Shown: positions 6,442-12,897 of the stretch, one piece after another
Position numbering within the stretch: position 1 is the first letter of the stretch
Layout of the letters: the number at the start of each line of letters is the position of its first letter
From: JAAZMU01 sp964547725
GTDB lineage: Bacteria > Patescibacteriota > Minisyncoccia > Minisyncoccales > Minisyncoccaceae
DNA: 14,970 bases
NCBI GenBank assembly: GCA_964547725.1
Contig: CAZJOO010000015.1
Span: forward strand, 1-14,970
Direction: 5' to 3'
Translations under genes and position numbers: made by a program
Notes under the pieces: model-generated
Databases searched by the model: none
What the model saw: only the letters and a program-made list of their open reading frames with translations
What the model was told of the DNA's origin: nothing

Positions 6442-7967
6442 ATTTTTTTAATTAATTCAGATGGAACCCTGCTCTCTAAAAGAATGATGTCTTCCTTTTG
6501 ATTATATTCCTTTAGTATTTTAATTATTTTTTTAGGATCATTTTCAAAGATAACTTTTTCTCCTGCTTCTTCTTTCAATTCTTTAAAACAATCCGCAGTA
6601 GTAATGATTGCTAAATCACAAGTCTCGGCTATCTTTTTTCCAATCTCTCTGTGGATTCTTTTTGATTCTTTCTGAAGTTCAATCAAGCAAGGCATAACAA
6701 TGACTTTTCTTCCTTTCCAAAGACTTAAAAAATTTAAATGAGCCATAACTCCGTTTGCATTTGAAGAATAGGTAGCGTCAATATAATTCTTTTTTAAAAA
6801 CATTCCTCCCTGACTAGGAATTATTTTTTCAACTCCTTTTTTAATTTCCGGCAAACTCATTCCTAATTTATAAGCTACAAAAATAGCACCAAGCAAATTA
6901 GAAACATTGTGTCCCCCTAAAACATTAACTTTAAAAAATTCTTTTTCTCCTGTTTTAAGGCAAACATTAAATTCAATATGATCTTTAAAGGTCTTTAAAT
7001 TTTCAGCATAAATATCTTGTTTTTCTAGATAAGAATATTTGTAAGAGTTTGTTCCTTTATGGTTTTTAATAAGATAATTATCTGAGTTTATAATAGAAAA
7101 ATCTTTTACATATTCTATTAGCTCAAATTTCGTTTTAACGATATTTTCTTGAGAGCCAAAAGTAGAAAGATGCTGATTATTTATTCCCGTTAAAATTCCA
7201 ATTTGTGGATTAGCAATATCACACAAAAGCTTTATTCCTCCTTTATTATATGCACCCATCTCACAAATGAAATATTTATCATTTTCAGTGAGTTCATTCA
7301 AAATAAAAGTAGAAATACCCATTTCTGAGTTTTTGTTTTCAGGAGTTCTTTTAACTCCTTTCAATTTAGAAGACAAAATAGTGTAAAGAAATTCTTTAGT
7401 TGAAGATTTTCCATAACTACCGGTTATCCCAATTACAATTAAATCTTTTAGGTTTTTTCTTTTTTTCTTTGCTTGATATAATGTTTTATATCTCATGACA
7501 ACCGTGAGGGGTTGAAATAAAAGAACAATACTAGAAATGATTAAAGGAGTTAAAATATTAATTAAAAGCAATTTGGCTGAAAAATCATAAATATTAACAA
7601 AGGCAATATTTTTAAAAATAATAATTAAAGTCAAAACACTTAAACAAAAAAGAAGGGTTGTTTTTTTTGTAAATACAGGAGAATTAAAATTAGTTTTAAT
7701 TATTTTATACAAAGAAGCAGTTCCTTCTAGGATAATAAAAGCAAAAGGCAAGAACGCAAACCAATTAAAAAGAATTAAAGCCATTATTTTAGAAAGAAAA
7801 AAGAAATTAAGAAAAATATCTCTTCCTTTTTTTGTCCTAAAATGATCTTTAAATCTACCTAGGTGATAATTTTTTAATTGCCATAAATAAATCCAAAACA
7901 AAGAACCTTTGATTTGAGAGATAAACCATAGTGTGATGATAGAAACAAGAATTAAAGCGTTAGTCAT
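6438..7967 (-). CDS. Membrane-embedded MurF-like Mur ligase
   Basis: Mur ligases form an amide bond using ATP; MurF adds D-Ala-D-Ala to the UDP-MurNAc-tripeptide. The protein has 509 residues. Residues about 1-155 hold four or five hydrophobic segments (near 4-18, 52-80, 104-126, 130-152) in place of MurF's soluble UDP-binding domain. A complete central ligase domain follows: P-loop GITGSYGKSSTK (180-191), ENKNSEMGIS (210-219), EMGAYNKGG (236-244), and ILTGINNQHLSTFGSQENIVKTK (about 258-280). GGHNVSNLLGA (351-361) and the C-terminal domain with YIDATYSSNANGVMAH (395-410) complete it. These blocks resemble MurF more than other Mur enzymes. The ligase would be tethered at the inner membrane face, perhaps using a lipid-linked or membrane-proximal substrate. 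It overlaps the hydrolase by 8 nt and the aminotransferase by 4 nt, and ends in TGA. Canonical MurF activity and a modified substrate both remain possible. Confidence 0.82.
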   Translation of the reverse strand: MTNALILVSIITLWFISQIKGSLFWIYLWQLKNYHLGRFKDHFRTKKGRDIFLNFFFLSKIMALILFNWFAFLPFAFIILEGTASLYKIIKTNFNSPVFTKKTTLLFCLSVLTLIIIFKNIAFVNIYDFSAKLLLINILTPLIISSIVLLFQPLTVVMRYKTLYQAKKKRKNLKDLIVIGITGSYGKSSTKEFLYTILSSKLKGVKRTPENKNSEMGISTFILNELTENDKYFICEMGAYNKGGIKLLCDIANPQIGILTGINNQHLSTFGSQENIVKTKFELIEYVKDFSIINSDNYLIKNHKGTNSYKYSYLEKQDIYAENLKTFKDHIEFNVCLKTGEKEFFKVNVLGGHNVSNLLGAIFVAYKLGMSLPEIKKGVEKIIPSQGGMFLKKNYIDATYSSNANGVMAHLNFLSLWKGRKVIVMPCLIELQKESKRIHREIGKKIAETCDLAIITTADCFKELKEEAGEKVIFENDPKKIIKILKEYNQKEDIILLESRVPSELIKKI

Positions 7968-8751
7968 GTTTTTTCTTTATAAACTCTATTATTATTTTAG
8001 CTAATTCTTCTGGCTTTGTAAGATGAGGAGAATGTTTCACTCCTTCAATGACTTGAATTTCTGCACCTTCAATCATATTTTTAATAACATAAGCATCCTC
8101 AAGAGGTGTTGTTAAGTCTTCCTTTCCCCAAACAACAAGTGTTGGTTTTCTAATATTGCTTAGAAAAGCTTTCAAGTCTTCGGCAAAAACCTTTTTAAAA
8201 GTTTTTTTCATAACTTCATTCGCAGAATAGTAATCGTAGTTACCAGCTACCTTATAAACTAAAGGTCTAAGTTTAGGCTGTATCTTTTCTTTGTAGATTT
8301 TGTTGTTTGTAATAGGTTTAGCAATAAGAGCTGTTGTTTTAGCTATCTTTTGTCTTAAGCTCAATCTTTCTTTTGACCTAACAATAGCTGCGTCACAAAG
8401 AATAAGCTTTTTGATAATTTTTGGATATTCTGAGGCGATTTTAGTAGATAATCCTCCCCCAAAAGAATGTCCCAAAAGAATACACTCCTCTATTTCAAGA
8501 GCTTTTAAGAACTCGAAAATAAACGAGATGTATTTATTGATATCCCAAGGTTCGGTTGGATTATCACTTTCTCCGAAGCCAGGCAAATCAGGACAAGCAA
8601 CCATATATTTTTCTTTTGAAAGCAATTCAATTATTTTTTCCCATGATTTTGAAGAACCTCCCCAACCATGTAAAATTAAAATTGGCGCCCCTTTTCCTTC
8701 CTGCTTATAGACTATTTTTAATCCTTGCAGTTTAATCTTTTTATTGTTCAT
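7960..8751 (-). CDS. Alpha/beta-fold hydrolase
   Basis: This is a cytoplasmic hydrolase of 263 residues with the complete catalytic set. HGWGGSS (28-34) forms the oxyanion hole. LLGHSFGGG (92-100) is the nucleophile elbow with Ser96. GKEDLTTP (209-216) holds Asp212, and GVKHSPH (237-243) holds His240. A helical lid covers about 125-195. DLPGFGESD (55-63) is typical of the family branch that includes esterases, haloalkane dehalogenase-like and C-C hydrolases. The substrate cannot be inferred from these motifs. No signal peptide is present. It overlaps serS by 11 nt and the Mur ligase by 8 nt, so it is co-expressed with both. An amidase or esterase role acting on a wall precursor is conceivable from context only. 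Confidence 0.85.
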   Translation of the reverse strand: MNNKKIKLQGLKIVYKQEGKGAPILILHGWGGSSKSWEKIIELLSKEKYMVACPDLPGFGESDNPTEPWDINKYISFIFEFLKALEIEECILLGHSFGGGLSTKIASEYPKIIKKLILCDAAIVRSKERLSLRQKIAKTTALIAKPITNNKIYKEKIQPKLRPLVYKVAGNYDYYSANEVMKKTFKKVFAEDLKAFLSNIRKPTLVVWGKEDLTTPLEDAYVIKNMIEGAEIQVIEGVKHSPHLTKPEELAKIIIEFIKKKHD

Positions 8752-10006
8752 TTTTAGGTTTAATTTCTGTAAAATTCAAATACTTGTGAAGAGCTTTAGG
8801 GATTTTAATAGAACCATCTTTTTGTTGGTGATTTTCAAATAGAGAGATAAGAACTCTTGGAGTAGCAATTAAAGTGTTGTTCAAAGAATAAGCATATTTT
8901 AATTCCCCTTCTTTATCTTTGTATTTAATATTCAATCTTCTTGTTTGAAAGTCGTAAAAATATGAAGCAGAGTGAGTTTCTCTGTATCTGTTTTGAGAAG
9001 GAACCCAAGCCTCAAGGTCAAACTTCTTTACTTGTCCTAAGCCAAGATCTCCACTACAATTTAAAACTCTTCTGTATGGAAGTTCTAGTGCTTCTAAAAT
9101 CTCTTCAGAATTTCTTGTTATTTCTTCGTGAAGTTTTTCTGTTTCTTCTTGACTATTATGACAAAGAATAACTTGTTCTAGTTTGTAAAATTCGTGTACT
9201 CTTAAAATTCCTTTAACATCTTTTCCATAACTTCCGATTTCTGTTCTAAAACAAGGAGAAAAACCAACATATTTTTTAGGAAGGTCTTGTTCACCTAATG
9301 TTTCGTCAGAGTGATAGTTCATAAGGGCAACTTCTGAAGTCCCCGCTAAATACATCCCATCACTTGTTTTGTAAACATCTTCTTCTTGTTGTGGCAAATA
9401 ACCTGTACCTACTAAAGCAGACTCTTTTACAAGTGAGGGTGCAATCATTGGAACAAAACCTTTAGCAATCAATTTTTCAAGAGCAAGATTCCAAATAGCA
9501 AACGATAAAAGAGCAGCTTCATTTTTTAAATAATAACCTCTAAATCCAGAAACCTTGTTTCCTCTATCAAAATCAACCAAGTCTAAATCTTTTGAAATCT
9601 CGACATGGTCTTTAATAGGAAAATCAAAACTAGGAATAGTCCCCCAGTTTTTAACCTCTACATTGTCTTCATCAGAAGCTCCTTCTGGAACCGATGAATG
9701 AGGAACATTAGGAACTAAAAGCATTAATCTTTCAAACTCTTTGTCTATTTCTTGGAATTCTTTTTCATCGTCACCAAGCTTTTTCATCTCTTCGATAATA
9801 GTCTTTTTTTCTTCAGGAGAAGCCTGCTTTATTTTCTCGTTAGCCTCATTCTTAAGTCTTCTTGTGTTTTCCACACTTTTCATTAATTCGGACCTCTTTT
9901 TATCAATTATTACTAGTTGATCTATAATGTCTGAATTGATTCGCTTTTTATTGCAAGCATTCTTTACAACGTCAATATTTTGTCTAATGAATTTAATATC
10001 TAACAT
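8741..10006 (-). CDS. serS: Serine--tRNA ligase
   Basis: This class II synthetase charges tRNA-Ser (and tRNA-Sec where present). The protein has 421 residues, normal for bacteria. The N-terminal coiled-coil arm that grips the long variable arm of tRNA-Ser spans about 30-100 (EEMKKLGDDEKEFQEIDKEF lies within it). Active-site blocks are AGTSEVALM (221-229), motif 2 CFRTEIGSYGKDVKGILRVH (252-271) with Arg254, HSASYFYDFQTRRLNIKY (345-362), and motif 3 NNTLIATPRVLISLFENHQ (376-394) with Arg384. Motif 3 reads NNTLIATPR where most family members have N-G-S/T-x-x-A-x-x-R, a mild deviation. It is the first gene of the long operon and overlaps the alpha/beta hydrolase by 11 nt. The upstream 48 nt hold no clear Shine-Dalgarno and only weak promoter matches. 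Confidence 0.95.
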   Translation of the reverse strand: MLDIKFIRQNIDVVKNACNKKRINSDIIDQLVIIDKKRSELMKSVENTRRLKNEANEKIKQASPEEKKTIIEEMKKLGDDEKEFQEIDKEFERLMLLVPNVPHSSVPEGASDEDNVEVKNWGTIPSFDFPIKDHVEISKDLDLVDFDRGNKVSGFRGYYLKNEAALLSFAIWNLALEKLIAKGFVPMIAPSLVKESALVGTGYLPQQEEDVYKTSDGMYLAGTSEVALMNYHSDETLGEQDLPKKYVGFSPCFRTEIGSYGKDVKGILRVHEFYKLEQVILCHNSQEETEKLHEEITRNSEEILEALELPYRRVLNCSGDLGLGQVKKFDLEAWVPSQNRYRETHSASYFYDFQTRRLNIKYKDKEGELKYAYSLNNTLIATPRVLISLFENHQQKDGSIKIPKALHKYLNFTEIKPKNEQ

Positions 10007-10054
10007 ATTATTTTATTTATCTTTTATGTTTTAAACTATATCACAAAGAGTTGT

Positions 10055-10110
10055 AAAAAAAAAGACACGAACTATTTTGTGTTACGCTTTTTGTTAACAT
10101 ATAGTTCGTG
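10055..10110 (-). terminator. Rho-independent terminator overlapping the end of the 94-residue gene
   Basis: In the minus-strand RNA, CACGAACTAT (10110-10101) pairs perfectly with ATAGTTCGTG (10075-10066). An inner TGTTA/TAACA stem extends the hairpin. T-C-TTTTTTTTT follows immediately (nine T at 10063-10055). The right arm and much of the loop lie inside the coding sequence of the upstream gene. Confidence 0.85.
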
Positions 10111-10356
10111 ATTTGCTCTTTCTGTTGCAACGCTATAAAGACTTCTTCCGTTTAGTCTAATTTTGTCTATAGGAACTGATGACTGGCATTGTTCCGGTTG
10201 CAATCCTTTAACTCTATTAGCAAGTTGTTCTAAGATGTAGTTGTCTGTTATGGCATTTACATCAACGATTCCATTGCGGAATGTAAGATTCAGCCTTGGA
10301 TACGTTTTTAATATTCTCAGAACATAATCCTTTGGAGATTCTAATACTTGTGACAT
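10072..10356 (-). CDS. Small protein of unknown function (94 residues)
   Basis: I do not recognise this protein. It is hydrophilic, with no signal peptide or membrane segment. The N-terminal half looks helical then beta (YVLRILKTYPRLNLTFRNGI, 11-30). The C-terminus is basic (ELYVNKKRNTK). A single Cys lies in PEQCQSS (74-80 region). Three things support it as a real gene: a TATAAT -10 element 22 nt before the ATG, a strong intrinsic terminator at its stop, and an isolated position between serS and tRNA-Leu. It therefore appears to be a monocistronic unit. No Shine-Dalgarno is seen. The start is chosen as the only ATG giving full use of the open frame after the -10 element. Confidence 0.65.
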   Translation of the reverse strand: MSQVLESPKDYVLRILKTYPRLNLTFRNGIVDVNAITDNYILEQLANRVKGLQPEQCQSSVPIDKIRLNGRSLYSVATERANHELYVNKKRNTK

Positions 10357-10378
10357 AGCAATTTACCAAGAAAAGTAT

Positions 10379-10384
10379 ATTATA
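10379..10384 (-). promoter_or_regulatory. -10 element of the 94-residue gene
   Basis: A perfect TATAAT (10384-10379 on the minus strand) would place the transcript start about 16 nt before the ATG. The -35 region is poor (AATACT at 17-nt spacing), so only the -10 is convincing. Confidence 0.45.
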
Positions 10385-10414
10385 CAATTAATCAATTTGC
10401 AAGTATTTTCATTT

Positions 10415-10420
10415 TATGAT
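10415..10420 (+). promoter_or_regulatory. Possible -10 element of tRNA-Leu
   Basis: TATGAT lies 15 nt before the first base of the tRNA, a suitable distance for a short 5' leader. No good -35 is present at 16-18 nt, so support is modest. Confidence 0.35.
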
Positions 10421-10435
10421 AAACAAAATGTATTG

Positions 10436-10519
10436 GCCGAAGTGGTGAAATTGGCAGACACGCAACACTCAAAACGTTGTGGGAGTAATCCCTTGTGGGT
10501 TCAAGTCCCACCTTCGGCA
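10436..10519 (+). tRNA. tRNA-Leu, anticodon CAA
   Basis: A complete class II tRNA of 84 nt. The acceptor GCCGAAG (10436-10442) pairs with CTTCGGC (10512-10518), discriminator A at 10519. The anticodon loop CTCAAAA (10468-10474) carries CAA at 10470-10472, reading UUG. The long variable arm has stem GGG/CCC. The T arm GTGGG-TTCAAGT-CCCAC spans 10495-10511. The anticodon stem has an A-C mismatch at its last pair (10467/10475). CCA is not encoded (ACA follows), so CCA must be added after transcription. It is the only plus-strand gene in the window and is followed within 6 nt by a terminator. Confidence 0.95.
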
Positions 10520-10524
10520 CAAAT

Positions 10525-10551
10525 AAAAAAGAGACCTAAGTCTCTTTTTTT
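10525..10551. terminator. Bidirectional rho-independent terminator
   Basis: AAAAAAGAGAC (10525-10535), a 4-nt loop CTAA, and GTCTCTTTTTT (10540-10550) form an 11-bp perfect stem with A- and T-runs on both sides. It can terminate the tRNA on the plus strand and the Kazal gene (stop at 10550) on the minus strand. Confidence 0.88.
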
Positions 10552-11206
10552 ATTGTTTTATTAATTTTGTGCCTTCTAATTTGTACTTTATAGTTTTAGC
10601 TTCTGTCGGACAACACATTGGATCGTTTTCTCCTTGAACTATTAAATCTAAAGTAATTATTTTATCGTTTACAGAGATATTATTTACCTTTATTCTATCT
10701 CCCAAAGCTTCCCCAGTAAAATAGACAGGATCCTTCGTGTCGTAAAGAATTGCGAGTTCAATAAAAACACCAGAACCTCCATAGTTAGAATAAATAATAA
10801 CAGCTGCGTCATTAATTCCATCGTTATCAAAATCAGTAAGAACGTAATCATTGTCGACAATACCTGCGCTTAGAGTTTCTTCTCCTGTGGTTTTAGAAAA
10901 TGTTCCATCCTCAAACTTTACGTGCTTATTAAAAGAAAGAAGAAAGTAATTAGCATTTTTAATATTGTTCTCGGCTTCGCTATCACAAGCAAAGTTTTTT
11001 TCTATTCCTACGCCTGATACAAGAGCTTTGCAGGTATTTGAATAGGTTTCACCATCACTTCCACAAACTGGCTTAAATTCTTCAGTGCAGACGGTATTAT
11101 TAATTTCCGGAGTAATTGGTTTGTTTTTTGCGCTAATAAAAATTAAACAAATAGTAATTATAATAAAAATTATTATTCCAAGCATTAGTAAGTTTTTTTG
11201 GTTCAT
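10550..11206 (-). CDS. Membrane-anchored Kazal-domain protein with calcium-loop-like C-terminal domain
   Basis: This protein of 218 residues has an N-terminal membrane anchor (about 6-26) and the rest probably outside. Residues 38-75 match a Kazal serine protease inhibitor or follistatin-like module: Cys40, EEFKPVCGSDGETYSNTC with Cys48 and Cys59, and Cys74. Only four cysteines are present where classical Kazal domains have six. The C-terminal domain (about 82-218) contains DFDNDGIND (125-133), a perfect D-x-D-x-D-G-x-x-D calcium-loop pattern followed by AAVIIYSNYGGSG. It ends in DPMCCPTEAKTIKYKLEG (195-212). I have seen that D-G-D-G...CCP arrangement in uncharacterised secreted bacterial proteins but cannot name it. 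The gene starts 6 nt after the ZIP transporter and is surely co-transcribed with it. Protease inhibition is a guess; binding or scaffolding is equally possible. Confidence 0.72.
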   Translation of the reverse strand: MNQKNLLMLGIIIFIIITICLIFISAKNKPITPEINNTVCTEEFKPVCGSDGETYSNTCKALVSGVGIEKNFACDSEAENNIKNANYFLLSFNKHVKFEDGTFSKTTGEETLSAGIVDNDYVLTDFDNDGINDAAVIIYSNYGGSGVFIELAILYDTKDPVYFTGEALGDRIKVNNISVNDKIITLDLIVQGENDPMCCPTEAKTIKYKLEGTKLIKQ

Positions 11207-11212
11207 ATTTTA

Positions 11213-11944
11213 TTAAAGAAGACTCATAATTAATAATCCAATAATGATAGACAAGAATTGTAGTAATGATCTACCAATCTTTGTTTCTTCGTGAAGTTCT
11301 GGAATTAAATCAGAAGCAGCGATATAAATGAAATTACCTGCAGCAAAAGCTATTAATATAGAAGTGAATTGTGTATTTTCTGGACCAACAAGCAATGCTA
11401 TTATTACTCCCAAAACAGCAGTTAGAGCAGTAACGAAATTTAAAAAAAGAGCTTTTCCTTTTGTAAAACCTCCGTGCAATAAAACAGCAAAGTCCCCTAT
11501 CTCTTGGGGTATTTCGTGTATCATAACGGCAATAGTTGTAGAGATTCCAAGAGGAATACTGACAATATAACTTGCTGTAATAATTATTCCATCAATAAAG
11601 TTGTGAACCATGTCTCCCGCTAAATTAATATAGACAAAAGAGTGAACCTTAGAATTAAGGTGTTCTGGGTTATGACAATGTCTCCATTTAATAAATTTCT
11701 CTAAAATAAAAGAAAATAAGAAACCCACTAATATGTAAATTAAAGTATTAGGTTCCAATTCTAAAGCTTCTGGGATTAAATGAAAAAAAGCAGCTCCAAG
11801 CATTGCTCCAACAGAAAAACTAACAAAATACATAATAACTTTGTCTAAGATTTCTTTTTTGAGAAGTAAAAAAAGGGCTCCAGAAAAAGAAATCAAACTT
11901 ACGATGATAACGCTCACAAACGAGTATAGAGTAATATTAGTCAT
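11213..11944 (-). CDS. ZIP-family divalent metal transporter
   Basis: ZIP proteins move zinc, iron or related divalent metals into the cytoplasm. The protein has 243 residues, a normal bacterial ZIP length, with about eight membrane segments. Conserved features include FHLIPEALE (54-62) at the end of TM2 and a His-rich cytoplasmic loop RHCHNPEHLNSKVH (88-101). The TM4 site is HNFIDG with His114, Asn115 and Asp118. The TM5 site is HEIPQEIGD with His143, Glu144 and Glu148. Both halves of the binuclear metal site are therefore intact. The metal cannot be specified. It has its own promoter placed for a leaderless transcript and is followed after 6 nt by the Kazal-domain gene. Confidence 0.92.
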   Translation of the reverse strand: MTNITLYSFVSVIIVSLISFSGALFLLLKKEILDKVIMYFVSFSVGAMLGAAFFHLIPEALELEPNTLIYILVGFLFSFILEKFIKWRHCHNPEHLNSKVHSFVYINLAGDMVHNFIDGIIITASYIVSIPLGISTTIAVMIHEIPQEIGDFAVLLHGGFTKGKALFLNFVTALTAVLGVIIALLVGPENTQFTSILIAFAAGNFIYIAASDLIPELHEETKIGRSLLQFLSIIIGLLIMSLL

Positions 11945-11951
11945 ATATTAA

Positions 11952-11979
11952 AATATAACACTTCTCAAACAATAGTCAA
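11952..11979 (-). promoter_or_regulatory. Promoter of the ZIP-Kazal pair, predicting a leaderless mRNA
   Basis: -35 TTGACT (11979-11974, 5 of 6), 16-nt spacer, -10 TATATT (11957-11952, 5 of 6) preceded by TG-T, an extended -10. Only 7 nt separate the -10 from the ATG, so the start point should fall at or next to the A of the start codon. No Shine-Dalgarno is possible. Confidence 0.75.
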
Positions 11980-11982
11980 CAA

Positions 11983-12855
11983 TTAGTCGGTATGTGCTAA
12001 AGAATTTATTCTTTGGTCGTATTCTTCCTTTGAGATATTGTTATTTGCTAAAAGTGAATCAAGCCCAGCGACATATTGTTGTTTAATTTGAGAAGTAGAT
12101 AAGGCGCCATTATATATACGAACGTCGTCAATTAAACCTTTCCAATATTCTCCTGTGGCACCATAAGTTCCAACCGAACCAATAATTAACTTATTGTCAG
12201 CGGCCGTATAAGGATTACCATTTTCTGTTTGAATAACTCCATCTAAATATAAAGACAAACTTCCGCCATTATTTATTCCTGCAACATAATTCCATTTGTT
12301 AAGAGTAAAAAGACCAGAAACACCATACCAAGCAATGCCATTGTAATAACCGAAGCGAACAGAGCTACCATAACAACTGAGAACATTCCTATCTGAAGAA
12401 AGAGGACTTTTTCCAACGATAGAAGTACGCGTCACCCCAGTTAAATTACTAGAATAAATCCAAGCCGAAAAAGTATATGTACCTGCGTAAGTAATAAAAT
12501 CCAAGTCTGCGTTATTACCACAATTAATATAATCATTCAAACCATCAAAACTCATACAAGTACCAGTAACACATTCTGCTTCTGTCTTTACGGTTGGGTA
12601 TGTTGAAGAAGTCACTCCGTCTCCTAAAGTTCCATTATTACTTCCCCATGCATCATTAGCATTTCCGTCTAGTTTCCATCTTGAAACCATATTAGCACCT
12701 AATTCGCTTTGAATATTGTTTTCAAACACTTTAAGTTTGGCGATGGTAGCTTTGTTGATTGAAGAACTTACCGAGACAATAATTACCCCAGCCAAAATTC
12801 CGATAATAACTATTACTACCAAAAGTTCAATTAATGTAAATGATTTATTTTTCAT
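11983..12855 (-). CDS. Type IV pilin-like protein with C-terminal LamG (concanavalin-like) domain
   Basis: This is a surface or pseudopilin protein of 290 residues. The N-terminus MKNKS then FTLIELLVVIVIIGILAG is a type III (prepilin) signal: cleavage would fall after Ser5, leaving N-methyl-Phe and the conserved Glu at +5 (Glu10). Ser replaces the usual Gly at -1. A pilin alpha helix follows (6-55). The globular part contains a LamG/concanavalin-A-like jelly roll (about 58-265), with MSFDGLNDYINCG (101-113), YTFSAWIYS (127-135), NKWNYVAG (186-193), LSLYLDG (200-206) and the closing motif GLIDDVRIYNGALS (240-253). The tail LANNNISKEEYDQRINSL is helical. Such proteins probably bind carbohydrates or surfaces through the LamG domain. 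No other pilus gene is in the window, so assembly by machinery encoded elsewhere is assumed. Confidence 0.88.
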   Translation of the reverse strand: MKNKSFTLIELLVVIVIIGILAGVIIVSVSSSINKATIAKLKVFENNIQSELGANMVSRWKLDGNANDAWGSNNGTLGDGVTSSTYPTVKTEAECVTGTCMSFDGLNDYINCGNNADLDFITYAGTYTFSAWIYSSNLTGVTRTSIVGKSPLSSDRNVLSCYGSSVRFGYYNGIAWYGVSGLFTLNKWNYVAGINNGGSLSLYLDGVIQTENGNPYTAADNKLIIGSVGTYGATGEYWKGLIDDVRIYNGALSTSQIKQQYVAGLDSLLANNNISKEEYDQRINSLAHTD

Positions 12856-12861
12856 ATTTAG

Positions 12862-12890
12862 ATTATACCTAAAAATAAAAATAAATACAA
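12862..12890 (-). promoter_or_regulatory. Promoter of the pilin-LamG gene, predicting a leaderless mRNA
   Basis: A perfect -10 TATAAT (12867-12862) lies 6 nt before the ATG; with a 17-nt spacer there is a weak -35 TTGTAT (12890-12885, 3 of 6). Transcription should begin at the start codon. The promoter fits exactly within the 42-nt gap after the ABC-F stop. Confidence 0.65.
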
Positions 12891-12897
12891 ATATTTG

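Noticed and set aside
8300..8710. 136-codon plus-strand open frame inside the alpha/beta hydrolase
   Set aside because: It lies antisense to a gene with all catalytic motifs intact; no ribosome site and no protein family features.
608..10006. TGA-to-glycine recoding, as in Gracilibacteria and Absconditabacteria
   Set aside because: All conserved genes are full length without in-frame TGA, and TGA ends two of them.
11328..11570. 80-codon plus-strand open frame inside the ZIP gene
   Set aside because: Antisense shadow of membrane-segment codons; no promoter or ribosome site.
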